A stretch of DNA of 64,000 bases from Nitrospirota bacterium. GTDB lineage: Bacteria; Nitrospirota; Nitrospiria; Nitrospirales; Nitrospiraceae. The stretch spans positions 261,235-325,234 of the forward strand of contig NSIK01000010.1 in the NCBI GenBank assembly GCA_002737345.1, in the 5' to 3' direction. This document shows, in pieces, positions 56,029 to 63,490 of this stretch (positions are counted from its first letter, which is position 1; each line of letters opens with the position of its first letter). The notes below the pieces were generated by a model. The model was not told the DNA's origin. It made no database searches and saw nothing but the letters and a program-made list of their open reading frames with translations. The position numbers and the translations under genes were made by a program.

Positions 56029-56946
56029 TCATCCCTTGGTCAGGATCGCCGGCAAGGCCGCTTCGAGCGTTGGATAGTGAAAGACGTAGCCCCCCGCGAG
56101 GGCCTTTGCCGGATGGACCCGTTGGCCCGTAGTCATGAGTGTCCCCAGCTCACCTAATGCCAGGTGCAACGCGAAGCCCGGGACGGGGAGCCAGGAAGGT
56201 CGGTGGAGTGCTTGTCCGAGCACCTCGCAGAACCGGTTCATCCTGACGGCCGCTGGTGCCACCGCATTGACGGGGCCAGCGATGCTCGGGGCTGTGAGCA
56301 GCCATTGGATCAAACCGATGTGATCGCGTCGATGAATCCAGGACATCCATTGCGTCCCCGGAAGGATCGGGCCGCCCGCAAAGAGCCGGAACGGCAACAC
56401 CATCTTCGGCAAAGCCCCGCCGTCTTGTTCGAGCACCATGCCGGTCCGCAACAGGACGACTCGCACACCGAACTCCGCAGCGCGCAGCGTCTCTGCTTCC
56501 CAGGCCAGGCAGAGATCGGCTAGAAACCCTTGCCCGCGCGGCGCCGTCTCATCCAGAATATGATCGTCGGAGGATCCGTAGTAGCCGATACCGGAGGCGC
56601 TAATCAGCAAGCGAGGTTTGGAGGACCGGCGGGACATGGCTCCGACTAGCAGGCGAGTGGTGCGGATCCGACTTAGCGTGAGGAGTCGCTTGCGGGCGTC
56701 GGTCCAGCGTGCATCGGCAATGGGCGCCCCGGCGAGATTGATGACTGCATCGGCCCCTTCGAGAGTTTCCTCCCAGGCCCCCGTCTCTGCGCCATCCCAC
56801 TCGACGGCCGTCACCGCAGCGCCGCACAACCGGTGCGCCTCTTCCTTCCTTCTCGTGAGGAGCGTGACCCGATGCCCCTCCTGAACGAGCGCGGCACATA
56901 AGGGCCGGCCGATGAAGCCCGTTCCGCCTGTGACCACAATGTGCAT
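56029..56946 (-). CDS. TIGR01777 family NAD-dependent epimerase-like protein
   Basis: 305 residues from ATG 56946, preceded by AAGGAG. The Rossmann motif is VVTGGTGFIGRPLCAAL (T-G-x-x-G-x-x-G). The family's C-terminal DUF1731-like region is seen in GGYVFHYPTLEAAL. Relatives include cell-division inhibitor SulA-named proteins in Nitrospirota and plant chloroplast factors. The substrate is unknown; in other bacteria these genes also sit close to photolyase genes. Confidence 0.9.
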   Translation of the reverse strand: MHIVVTGGTGFIGRPLCAALVQEGHRVTLLTRRKEEAHRLCGAAVTAVEWDGAETGAWEETLEGADAVINLAGAPIADARWTDARKRLLTLSRIRTTRLLVGAMSRRSSKPRLLISASGIGYYGSSDDHILDETAPRGQGFLADLCLAWEAETLRAAEFGVRVVLLRTGMVLEQDGGALPKMVLPFRLFAGGPILPGTQWMSWIHRRDHIGLIQWLLTAPSIAGPVNAVAPAAVRMNRFCEVLGQALHRPSWLPVPGFALHLALGELGTLMTTGQRVHPAKALAGGYVFHYPTLEAALPAILTKG

Positions 56947-57054
56947 GGCGCATCTCCTTACCGGACCACCGAGCACGACCGACAAGTGGTGAGTCGCCCG
57001 GCTGCGCGTGACGCCCAGGGCCGCGCGGACGTGCCACCAGCCCCATTTCTATAC

Positions 57055-57081
57055 TGAGGCGAGAGGGCCCTCTCTGCCTCA
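57055..57081. terminator. Long hairpin between SUMF1 and epimerase genes
   Basis: TGAGGC-GAGAGGG pairs with CCCTCTC-(T)-GCCTCA: 13 base pairs with one bulged T and almost no loop. It lies 110 bases past the stop of the SUMF1 gene on the minus strand. No T-run follows, so it may be an RNA-stability element or weak terminator rather than a classical one. Confidence 0.4.
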
Positions 57082-57191
57082 GCGGGCGACGCCGTGCGGA
57101 GTAGCGGCGCCACCCTGGTCAGGCGAAGAACTCGGCCCCCGTACGTCTTGCCGCGGGCATCTCGGCTCATCGCCTCACCCCGTCCCATTAG

Positions 57192-58037
57192 CTACTTCTG
57201 CTGAAGCTGGTTGCCGAGGCCCCGGGCACAGCGAAAGCCCGTCCCGTGGGTCTGCAGTGCGAATCCGCCACGCCCGCGCCCCGTCGTCGTGATGTCGGAG
57301 ATTGGGCTATGCCACGATCCCCCGCGAATCGATCGGACTACGCCCTTCTTGTCAGGCCCCTGGGGATTTCGATTCGGCGCGTGTTGGTAGTACTCCGCGT
57401 CATACCAATCCTGCACCCATTCGCGAACATTCCCCGACATGTCCTTCACGCCGTAAGGGGAGTCGCCGCCTGGCAAAGACCCGACCGGATGCAAGGTTTT
57501 CTCTTCGTCCCACTCACGGTCGAAGTTCGCCCGCTTCGTTGTCGCGGGTTCATTACCCCAGGGAAACAGGCGCCCGTCGGTCCCGCGCGCGGCCTTCTCC
57601 CATTCCGCTTCGGTCGGGAGCCGTTTCTTGGCCCAGCTACAATAGGACGTGGCGTCGTACCAGGTGGTCTGCACGACCGGAAGCTGCTCGATGCCCTTCA
57701 CGGACGAGAGCGGGTCGGCGCCATAGGGATTCAGAGGGCTTCGGTGGCCGGTGGTTGCCACGAACACCAGATACCGTTCATTCGTCACTTCGACTTGATC
57801 GATCGCAAACTCATCGAGGTGCACAGAGCGCTGTGGCGACTCATCTGCTCGGCCTTTGCCGTCTGGATTGCCCATCAGAAATGCGCCAGCAGGAATGGTC
57901 ACCATGCGAACTTGGTCTACTTCTTTTTGAGCCGTGGGCGCGGCCACGGCAGTTGTTATGGCGATGGCCGACGCGAGGGCCATTAGCGCCGCGATCGTGT
58001 CCCAGCCGGTTCTTTTTTTCTTCAGTCTGTACGTCAC
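57192..58037 (-). CDS. SUMF1-domain protein A, no catalytic Cys pair
   Basis: 281 residues with a signal or anchor segment (ALMALASAIAITTAVAAPTA). The formylglycine-generating-enzyme-type fold is clear: MVTIPAGAFLMGN, KKRLPTEAEWEKAARG, FPWGNEP, VWEWVxDWYD-like VREWVQDWYDAEYY, and RGGSWHSPISD...GFRCAR. The Cys pair that FGE uses after GGS(Y/W) is absent. So it probably is not a sulfatase activator, but a binding or ergothioneine-type SUMF1 relative. It overlaps the upstream small gene by 4 bases. Confidence 0.85.
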   Translation of the reverse strand: MTYRLKKKRTGWDTIAALMALASAIAITTAVAAPTAQKEVDQVRMVTIPAGAFLMGNPDGKGRADESPQRSVHLDEFAIDQVEVTNERYLVFVATTGHRSPLNPYGADPLSSVKGIEQLPVVQTTWYDATSYCSWAKKRLPTEAEWEKAARGTDGRLFPWGNEPATTKRANFDREWDEEKTLHPVGSLPGGDSPYGVKDMSGNVREWVQDWYDAEYYQHAPNRNPQGPDKKGVVRSIRGGSWHSPISDITTTGRGRGGFALQTHGTGFRCARGLGNQLQQK

Positions 58038-58402
58038 TTCTTCTGCTCCTTGCTCTCCTCGATGGCCTTGGCGGTATGGGCCTTTACTTGGCTCACGAGA
58101 CGTTTCACTGCACGGCTGTCTCCCTGCGCAGCCGCCTCTTGCGCCTGAGTGATGAGGCTCCTGGCTTCGTGCAGGTGCTCCTCGATGTCCGCCTGCAGGG
58201 CAGGGGAGGCGACCGTTCCGCCTAAGGCCGCGCGATGATAGACCTCCCAGGCGCGGTCCACATCCTGCTCGGCCTCATGCACCGCCTGCACACGCTCCAG
58301 CTGAGGAGTCTTGGCCGGATCGATGGAACCGGCCTGGAGGGGCGAGGCCCCGAGTAGCGCAATGAGGACGAGCCCTGGAAGAAGAATCTTGTCGGGTATC
58401 AT
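58034..58402 (-). CDS. Small secreted helical protein
   Basis: 122 residues with a signal peptide (LLPGLVLIALLGASPLQAGS). The mature part is strongly helical and charged, rich in Ala, Glu and Gln, with likely coiled coil (EAEQDVDRAWEVYHRAAL; LISQAQEAAAQG-like LITQAQEAAAQGDSRAVKRL). No family recognised. It is placed between two SUMF1 genes and overlaps the following one. Confidence 0.65.
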   Translation of the reverse strand: MIPDKILLPGLVLIALLGASPLQAGSIDPAKTPQLERVQAVHEAEQDVDRAWEVYHRAALGGTVASPALQADIEEHLHEARSLITQAQEAAAQGDSRAVKRLVSQVKAHTAKAIEESKEQKK

Positions 58403-58455
58403 AGGCCCACCTCCGTCACGATCACATCATTCAGAAAACCCTTTTGACCATGCCC

Positions 58456-59514
58456 TTAAGGCCGTTTCATCGACTGCTCAATCTGAGAACGGAGCTCCAA
58501 GAGTTCGACGCTTTTGGGATCGATGGCCAGCCCCCGGCTCAGGGTTTGCAGCGCCTCTGGAAACCGTTCACGTCCCATGTCCACCAAGGTCGCGATGTAG
58601 CTGTCCCGGATCTGCTGTTCGATTTCTGGCGGGGCGGTCTTAGCACAGCGGAAGCCCAACCCCACGCCGTAGCTGTTATTGAGCGGGTCATTCCAAAACC
58701 GGTGCGTCGCCTTGACCGTGCCTTCCGGCGCGATCCATGATCCGCCACGAATGACCCGCTTTTCACCGACCGTCAACCGATCTACATAGGTGCCGGTTCC
58801 CCCCATCCAGACGGCTTTTGCCGGGCCGGTCGGATTCACCGGGGTTTCAAGCTTTCCGTAGTAGCGGGGGTCGTACCAGTCAGCGACCCACTCAAAGACA
58901 TTGCCTGCCATGTTGTAGGCGCCGTAGTAGCTGACCCCCTCTGGATAGGCATTGACGGGCATGGTCGCCTCGTGGTTCTTGCCGTAATTGGTTTTTGCCG
59001 CATCGAACTCATTGCCCCAGGGATAGAGACTGGCTTTGGGCCCGCGCGCGGCCTTCTCCCATTCCGCTTCCGTCGGGAGCCGCTTGTCGCGATATTGACA
59101 GAACGCTTGCGCATCCCCCCAATTTACCCCAGCCACCGGCTGCTCCGCCTTATTCAGGCGTGGATCGTCCCAGTAGGCGGGGGCCGGGTGGCCTTTCGCC
59201 TTGATGAACTGGCCATAGTCCTTGTTTGAGACTTCGTATGTATCCATGAGGTAGGAGTCCAGGACCACCGTGTGGGCCGGACTTTCGTCTTGCAACGCCT
59301 CAGCGGACCAGGGCATTTTCATTCTTTTGCTAGACAGGTAGGATTTTTTTCCTGAGTCCGGAGGTCGTACCTTGTCAATCCCCATCACGGAGGGCCCATG
59401 CCCGACATAGACCATTTCCTTAGGGATCAAGGATTCTTCCGCCTGGCTTGCTCCGGAGAATATCGCCACGCCTGCGACTACGACTGCCGTTACTAGGGCC
59501 CTGTATCTATTCAT
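58456..59514 (-). CDS. SUMF1-domain protein B, no catalytic Cys pair
   Basis: 352 residues with a signal peptide (VTAVVVAGVAIFSGASQAEE). SUMF1 motifs: HTVVLDSYLMDTYEVSNKDY, KRLPTEAEWEKAARG, YPWGNEF, NVFEWVADWYDPRYYG and RGGSWIAPEGT...GFRCAK. There is no Cys after GGSW. A C-terminal segment (ERFPEALQTLSRGLAIDPKS) resembles a single TPR unit and is also present in copy C, so it is a family trait here. Confidence 0.85.
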   Translation of the reverse strand: MNRYRALVTAVVVAGVAIFSGASQAEESLIPKEMVYVGHGPSVMGIDKVRPPDSGKKSYLSSKRMKMPWSAEALQDESPAHTVVLDSYLMDTYEVSNKDYGQFIKAKGHPAPAYWDDPRLNKAEQPVAGVNWGDAQAFCQYRDKRLPTEAEWEKAARGPKASLYPWGNEFDAAKTNYGKNHEATMPVNAYPEGVSYYGAYNMAGNVFEWVADWYDPRYYGKLETPVNPTGPAKAVWMGGTGTYVDRLTVGEKRVIRGGSWIAPEGTVKATHRFWNDPLNNSYGVGLGFRCAKTAPPEIEQQIRDSYIATLVDMGRERFPEALQTLSRGLAIDPKSVELLELRSQIEQSMKRP

Positions 59515-59586
59515 GTGAGACCTCCTGCCACGAAGTGAGTTTTTGGAAGGGGGCGGTGCTGCCGCCCCCTTCCATCCGTCCTACAA

Positions 59587-60552
59587 CTATTTCTTCTTCA
59601 TGCTCTTCTTGATCAGGTCACGGGTTGCCAGGTATTCCTTATTGCCCGGCTCCGCAGCCAATGCCTTTTCGATGGAGGCCATCGCATCGGCGTTCTTCTC
59701 CGCGCCCATCTCTATTAATGCCTGCATGAAGGCATTGCGGCTTGTTTGCTTGGTATCATCCGACACGGCCTGCGCCGTCCGCGCGCACCGGAACCCGAGA
59801 CCGACCCCATAGGAGTTATTCTCCGGCTGATTCCAGAACCGATGGCTCGTGTGGAGGGAGGAGTTTGGCGCGAGCCACGAACCGCCACGCAACACCCTGA
59901 CCGGGCCTTGGTTGGCAAAGTTGTAGCCCTTCTCGGCGCCTCGTGGATTGAGCGCCGGGCTCTCCTTGTAGAATTTTAGGTCATACCAATCCTCGACCCA
60001 TTCAAAGACATTGCCCGCCATGTTGTAGGCCCCAAATCCGCTTACGCCCTCCGGGTAGGAATCCACCGGCGTGGTGTGGCCGATATTCTGCCCGTAGTTC
60101 GCTTTCTTGGGGTCCAGTGTATGGCCCCACGGATAATGGTTGTCGCCGCTCGGACCTTTGGCCGCTCGCTCCCATTCGGCTTCCGTCGGAAGGCGCTTGC
60201 CGTCCCATTTACAGAAGGCGCTCGCCTCATTCCAGTTTACGCCGACGACGGGCTGATTGGCCTTGCTGAGCCGCGGGTCATCCCAATACGCGGGGGCCGG
60301 CTGACTGGTGGTTTTCATAAACTCTTTATACCGAGCATTCGACGCCTCGTACTTGTCGATTAGATAGGCATCGAGCACGACCTGGTGGGGGGTTTCATCC
60401 GAATGTTCGTTACTCCCCATGGTGAACTCACCCCTTGGGATGGGCACCATGTCCTTGTCGCTGCTCGGCGGGGCGGCCGCAGTCGCGACGGAGATGACGC
60501 CTGCCATCAACGCCAGGCTCAAGCCGGCCCGCAACATTGTTTGACTCCGCAT
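59587..60552 (-). CDS. SUMF1-domain protein C, no catalytic Cys pair
   Basis: 321 residues with a signal peptide (LSLALMAGVISVATAAAPPS). Its layout matches copy B: MVPIPRGEFTMGSNEH, KRLPTEAEWERAAKG, YPWGHTL, NVFEWVEDWYDLKFY, RGGSWLAPNSS...GFRCAR, then a C-terminal TPR-like helix pair (GAEKNADAMASIEKALAAEP). The active-site Cys pair is absent. Copies B and C are more alike than either is to A, pointing to a recent duplication. Confidence 0.87.
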   Translation of the reverse strand: MRSQTMLRAGLSLALMAGVISVATAAAPPSSDKDMVPIPRGEFTMGSNEHSDETPHQVVLDAYLIDKYEASNARYKEFMKTTSQPAPAYWDDPRLSKANQPVVGVNWNEASAFCKWDGKRLPTEAEWERAAKGPSGDNHYPWGHTLDPKKANYGQNIGHTTPVDSYPEGVSGFGAYNMAGNVFEWVEDWYDLKFYKESPALNPRGAEKGYNFANQGPVRVLRGGSWLAPNSSLHTSHRFWNQPENNSYGVGLGFRCARTAQAVSDDTKQTSRNAFMQALIEMGAEKNADAMASIEKALAAEPGNKEYLATRDLIKKSMKKK

Positions 60553-60647
60553 GAAAAACCTCCTTAGTTTAGGAACGCCAGGACGACCCTGGTAGTTGAG
60601 CGCATTGCTCAGGACCGCCCATCATGCCATTGACCGATGTCATCTTT

Positions 60648-60902
60648 CTAGTGCACCCCCGGCATTGAACTCTGCCGGAGTTGGCGATTCTGCAGAATGA
60701 CGGGATCCAGAACCTCCCCACATTGCACACAGCGTGCGGCGAAAAATTTTAACTCGCCGGTGCCGTTCAGTAGGTCCATGCCGAGGTCGCTGACCATTAG
60801 ACCCCCGCACCGCCGGCAGATTAATTTCTGCTGGACCGTCGAACAGAACCCGTGACTCGCATGCTGTTCAGCGTCTACTCCCTCGATAAATGCTCTTGCC
60901 AT
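60648..60902 (-). CDS. Small zinc-ribbon-like protein
   Basis: 84 residues. Two C-x2-C pairs, ICRRCGGLM and ARCVQCGEVL, are 31 residues apart and would bind zinc. AGGAGG precedes the ATG at 60902. It is the first gene of the minus-strand array and is read from the promoter inside the operator region, divergent from the CarH/LitR-like gene. Similar short zinc-ribbon proteins are common in Nitrospirota; the role is unknown. Confidence 0.7.
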   Translation of the reverse strand: MARAFIEGVDAEQHASHGFCSTVQQKLICRRCGGLMVSDLGMDLLNGTGELKFFAARCVQCGEVLDPVILQNRQLRQSSMPGVH

Positions 60903-60923
60903 ACATCCTCCTACCTTGGAACA

Positions 60924-61017
60924 TGTCCAATGTTGTAAGCAATTACATGCTAACTATAAAGGGTTTTGTCAAACGTGTCAAATGTTTTCGATTATAACAT
61001 TTGACAAACATGGGACA
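60924..61017. promoter_or_regulatory. Five-box operator for the CarH/LitR-like regulator
   Basis: Five 11-base boxes near the consensus TGTCAAATGTT: 60924-60934 (10 of 11 match), 60967-60977 (9 of 11) and 60976-60986 (exact) in one direction, and 60996-61006 (exact) and 61007-61017 (9 of 11) in the other. The two exact boxes form a perfect inverted repeat with a 9-base spacer. Both divergent promoters lie inside. Assigning it to the adjacent regulator is inference. Confidence 0.7.
60953..60981 (-). promoter_or_regulatory. Promoter of the divergent array
   Basis: Minus-strand TTGACA (60976-60981) and TATAGT (60953-60958) are 17 bases apart. The -35 element coincides with an operator box, so a bound repressor would block polymerase. 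The predicted start is about 45 bases ahead of the zinc-ribbon gene. Confidence 0.75.
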
Positions 61018-61029
61018 TTGCCTTATAGT
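61001..61029 (+). promoter_or_regulatory. Promoter of the CarH/LitR-like gene
   Basis: TTGACA (61001-61006) and TATAGT (61024-61029), 17 bases apart, with the -35 inside an exact operator box. The expected start near 61036 is only ~6 bases before the ATG at 61042, so the mRNA would be nearly leaderless, in keeping with the lack of a visible ribosome site. Confidence 0.75.
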
Positions 61030-61041
61030 AAGTCTGTAAAT

Positions 61042-61962
61042 ATGAATACGCATAGAATTCATAGGGTTGCTAAACTTACTGGCCTTTCAAAGGATGTCAT
61101 TCGCATCTGGGAGAGGCGACACAGGCTTGTCGTGCCCTCCAGAAGCGCCAATCGCTATCGCGAATATAGTGACGAAGAAGTGGCGCTCCTGCGCTTTTTG
61201 AAGGCGCAGATGGAGCAAGGGGCCACGATCGGGGCCCTCTCAGAAGAGGGGCGTGCGGCGTTGGTCGCCCGCATGCATGTCATGACGCCTGTCTCCGCAG
61301 AGGCGCAGAAGCCCCATGAGCGGCTGTTAGAGGGTTTGCTCGCATTGCTCGATCCGTTCGATAAAGTCGGATTCGAACGCAAACTGAACGGCGCCGTGGC
61401 CGTCATTCCGTTTGACGAGGCCCTCCAGCGGATTCTGCTCCCCCTGCAAGTGCGTGTCGGGGAGCTCTGGCACCAGGGCCGAATCTCTGTGGGGGTCGAA
61501 CATTATGTGACGAAGATCGCCCAGCAGAAAATATTTTCGGTTATGAACCACCTGCCGGTGAATGAATTCGGACCACGCGTGGTGGTTGCCTGCCCGGACG
61601 GTGAAACCCATGAGATCGGGGCACAAGTCGCGGCCTATCTCGCCGCGGCCAGCGGCTGCCACGTCTTTTACCTCGGTCCGAGTCTTCCTGTTGCGGCCCT
61701 GCTGGGTTTTTGCGATCGGATCGAGCCGGATCTTGTCCTGCTCTCGCTGATCGAAATTAAATCAGATACCGAGGCGCGCCAGTTCCTCAAAGAACTTGTG
61801 CCGCTGTCGGCGCGCTGGGCCGTGGCGGTCGGGGGGCACGGCGCCTGTGCCATCGGAGATCTGCTTCGTGAAACCAAAATCGAATTGCTCAATGATCTCA
61901 CCGCCCTCCATAGTCGTCTGCGGGTGCTTCTTTCCGCCAACATGCGGGCCTCGCGATCGTAA
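61042..61962 (+). CDS. MerR-family B12-binding regulator, CarH/LitR-like photoreceptor
   Basis: 306 residues from ATG 61042; a longer frame from 60916 would run across the promoter. The MerR winged helix is at the N-terminus (HRVAKLTGLSKDVIRIWERR), followed by a linker and a cobalamin-binding region. Two signatures match the AdoCbl photoreceptors CarH/LitR: Trp143-x9-Glu153-His154 in the four-helix cap, and Glu188-Thr-His190-Glu-Ile-Gly (E-x-H-x-x-G), where His190 would be the lower cobalt ligand. Members bind DNA as tetramers in the dark and fall apart in light. It probably autoregulates through the operator directly upstream. Confidence 0.9.
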   Translation: MNTHRIHRVAKLTGLSKDVIRIWERRHRLVVPSRSANRYREYSDEEVALLRFLKAQMEQGATIGALSEEGRAALVARMHVMTPVSAEAQKPHERLLEGLLALLDPFDKVGFERKLNGAVAVIPFDEALQRILLPLQVRVGELWHQGRISVGVEHYVTKIAQQKIFSVMNHLPVNEFGPRVVVACPDGETHEIGAQVAAYLAAASGCHVFYLGPSLPVAALLGFCDRIEPDLVLLSLIEIKSDTEARQFLKELVPLSARWAVAVGGHGACAIGDLLRETKIELLNDLTALHSRLRVLLSANMRASRS

Positions 61963-61983
61963 TAACGAACGCACGCAGCCCAT

Positions 61984-62026
61984 GGGCATGAAGAAGAGAA
62001 CCCGACGTGTACGGGCACAGTCACAC
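61984..62026 (+). repeat. Imperfect duplicated segment, copy 1
   Basis: GGGCATG-AGAAG...TGTACGG-CACAGTC-CAC is repeated at 62323-62362, on either side of the small lipoprotein gene. The match is imperfect with one 3-base gap. Confidence 0.35.
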
Positions 62027-62052
62027 CCGGGGTCGCAACAGAAGGAGGCCTC

Positions 62053-62295
62053 ATGCAGCTAGTTTATGGAGCGGTGTTGATCGGAATGTTGTCGGGCTGT
62101 GCGACGGCCCCTTCGGGGCATTGGGAACAGGCTGGGCGAACGGAGCTGGAAACTCAGGACGATCTTGCGCATTGCGAGAAAGTGGCCTATTTGGATTCTC
62201 AACGCAACAAAACCGATGAGCCCTTCAAGGGCCCGATCATCGAAAAGCAGTGCATGCAACGGCTGGGGTACACCTACATCAAGAATCCAACGTAG
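62053..62295 (+). CDS. Small lipoprotein
   Basis: 80 residues from ATG 62053, preceded by AAGGAGG. The hydrophobic segment ends in a lipobox LSGC, so Cys16 would be lipidated. The mature part is short and polar, with CEKVAYLDSQRNK and CMQRLGYTYIK; the two Cys could form a disulfide. Similar tiny lipoproteins with a C-terminal 'CMxxxGY' pattern occur widely. Function unknown. Confidence 0.7.
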   Translation: MQLVYGAVLIGMLSGCATAPSGHWEQAGRTELETQDDLAHCEKVAYLDSQRNKTDEPFKGPIIEKQCMQRLGYTYIKNPT

Positions 62296-62714
62296 GCCTG
62301 GTTAGCCTTTGTCGGCAGGCGGGGGCATGCAGAAGGGCGCCCGTGTACGGCCACAGTCGCACGGCATGAGAAGGCCACCTGACAGTTACGTGGCAATTTT
62401 TCAAGCTGGCCGCGCACACAATCACCGGTTTGGAGGCCTCTCGCGCCCCCGCACGCGTCAGTCCTCTAGATGAGAGTTTTCTAATAGATGACCGTGCGGT
62501 ACTGAAAATTACGGAAAAGTTAAAGCCGTATAATGATCTCAACTACTTGGTTTACATCAGCATTTAACGATAAATTCAAAATTATCAACAGGAGGAACAT
62601 TAGCTTGACAGGTTTTCGAGGGTTCGGTAGCATGGGAGAGATTTTTGACCACGTAAGAATGCAAAGCCATCGTGTGCCCTAACTTATTTTATCATTTCAA
62701 CTCACAGGGAGGAC
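62296..62714. other. Intergenic region, AT-rich in its right half
   Basis: About 420 bases. The left part holds the second copy of a short duplication (62323-62362). From about 62460 the sequence becomes AT-rich compared with the rest of the window. It includes TTGACA (62605-62610) and TAGCAT (62628-62633), 17 bases apart, a possible promoter for the cupredoxin-like gene. A 26-codon TTG-start frame overlaps this promoter and is not claimed. Confidence 0.4.
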
Positions 62715-63206
62715 GTGATGAAGAAGACGATATGTGCAGTAAGAGGGTTGCTGGTTCCTGTAGCTATGGGAATTGTAACCTTGACGGTGATGAGCGTAGC
62801 GAGCCTATCCATTGCCCAGGCTCAAGCTGACAAGAGCGTTGAGGTGACGATCACCGACATGGGGTTCACTGTAAAAGGCCATATGACAACCGAGTCATTG
62901 ACCGCGATCACGGTCTACAACAAGGGCACCATCCCCCATGGGATCACGTCCTCCGCGTTCAAGAAGGGCGTCCTCAAGAAGCAGGGCGATGGTGTGGAGA
63001 TGACCGACTCGAAGAACAAAGGGTTCATGGCCTATCATCTCGAACCGGGGAAGTCCATGACGTTGCGCTTCGTTAAAGAATCTGATCCCTCTCCGGTAAC
63101 CGCGAGCAGCGGCACGACGCAGGTTCCCTTCTGGTGTGACATTCATGCCCACATGAAGGGGGAATTCGTGATACTGGAAACGAGGGGTGAAGTCGGAGGC
63201 ATGTAA
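62715..63206 (+). CDS. Secreted cupredoxin-like protein
   Basis: 163 residues starting GTG-ATG (either may be used; GGGAGGA lies upstream). Signal peptide: VPVAMGIVTLTVMSVASLSI then AQA. The mature part looks like a single cupredoxin fold. A possible type-1 copper site is His in KGTIPHGIT, with Cys, His and Met in FWCDIHAHMKGEFVI at the end. Such proteins carry electrons or store copper in the periplasm. In a nitrite oxidiser it could serve the respiratory chain; this is inference. Confidence 0.75.
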   Translation: MMKKTICAVRGLLVPVAMGIVTLTVMSVASLSIAQAQADKSVEVTITDMGFTVKGHMTTESLTAITVYNKGTIPHGITSSAFKKGVLKKQGDGVEMTDSKNKGFMAYHLEPGKSMTLRFVKESDPSPVTASSGTTQVPFWCDIHAHMKGEFVILETRGEVGGM

Positions 63207-63260
63207 GTAGCTTCTGCCTGACGGGAACGAAGTCATTCCGCTGGTGCGCCAGGGGATCAC

Positions 63261-63312
63261 ACAAAGGGGGATTGCTGAAGGCCTTGATAGGCGCGGCAAT
63301 CCCCTTTGTTTA
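63261..63312 (+). terminator. Rho-independent terminator
   Basis: ACAAAGGGGGATTGC pairs with GCAATCCCCTTTGT (one bulged G) around a 20-base loop, followed by a short T-rich tail. It lies 54 bases past the cupredoxin-like gene and before tRNA-Leu on the other strand. Confidence 0.65.
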
Positions 63313-63343
63313 TGCGGCACTGATAGGAGAGGTGTTTTGTGGT

Positions 63344-63430
63344 TGGTGCCGAAGGCGGGATTTGAACCCGCACACCCTTGCGGGCGCTAGAACCTGAATC
63401 TAGTGCGTCTGCCAGTTTCGCCACTTCGGC
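63344..63430 (-). tRNA. tRNA-Leu (anticodon CAG)
   Basis: Acceptor GCCGAAG/CTTCGGC, discriminator A and encoded CCA. The anticodon stem CTAGA/TCTAG closes loop TTCAGGT, giving CAG. It has a long variable arm and a T arm with GGTTCAAATCC. Confidence 0.95.
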
Positions 63431-63448
63431 ACATCGAGGTGGAAGGGG

Positions 63449-63478
63449 ATTATCCTGAATTATGGCGGTCCCCGTCAA
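63449..63478 (-). promoter_or_regulatory. Promoter of tRNA-Leu(CAG)
   Basis: Minus-strand TTGACG (63473-63478) and GATAAT (63449-63454), 18 bases apart, placing the start about 12 bases before the mature tRNA. Confidence 0.65.
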
Positions 63479-63490
63479 GCAAGGGTGTGA

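Noticed and set aside
57192..60552. SUMF1 proteins as true formylglycine-generating enzymes
   Set aside because: The catalytic Cys pair is absent in all three.
62605..62683. 26-codon TTG-start peptide upstream of the cupredoxin-like gene
   Set aside because: Its start overlaps a better explanation, a -35 promoter element; nothing else supports it.
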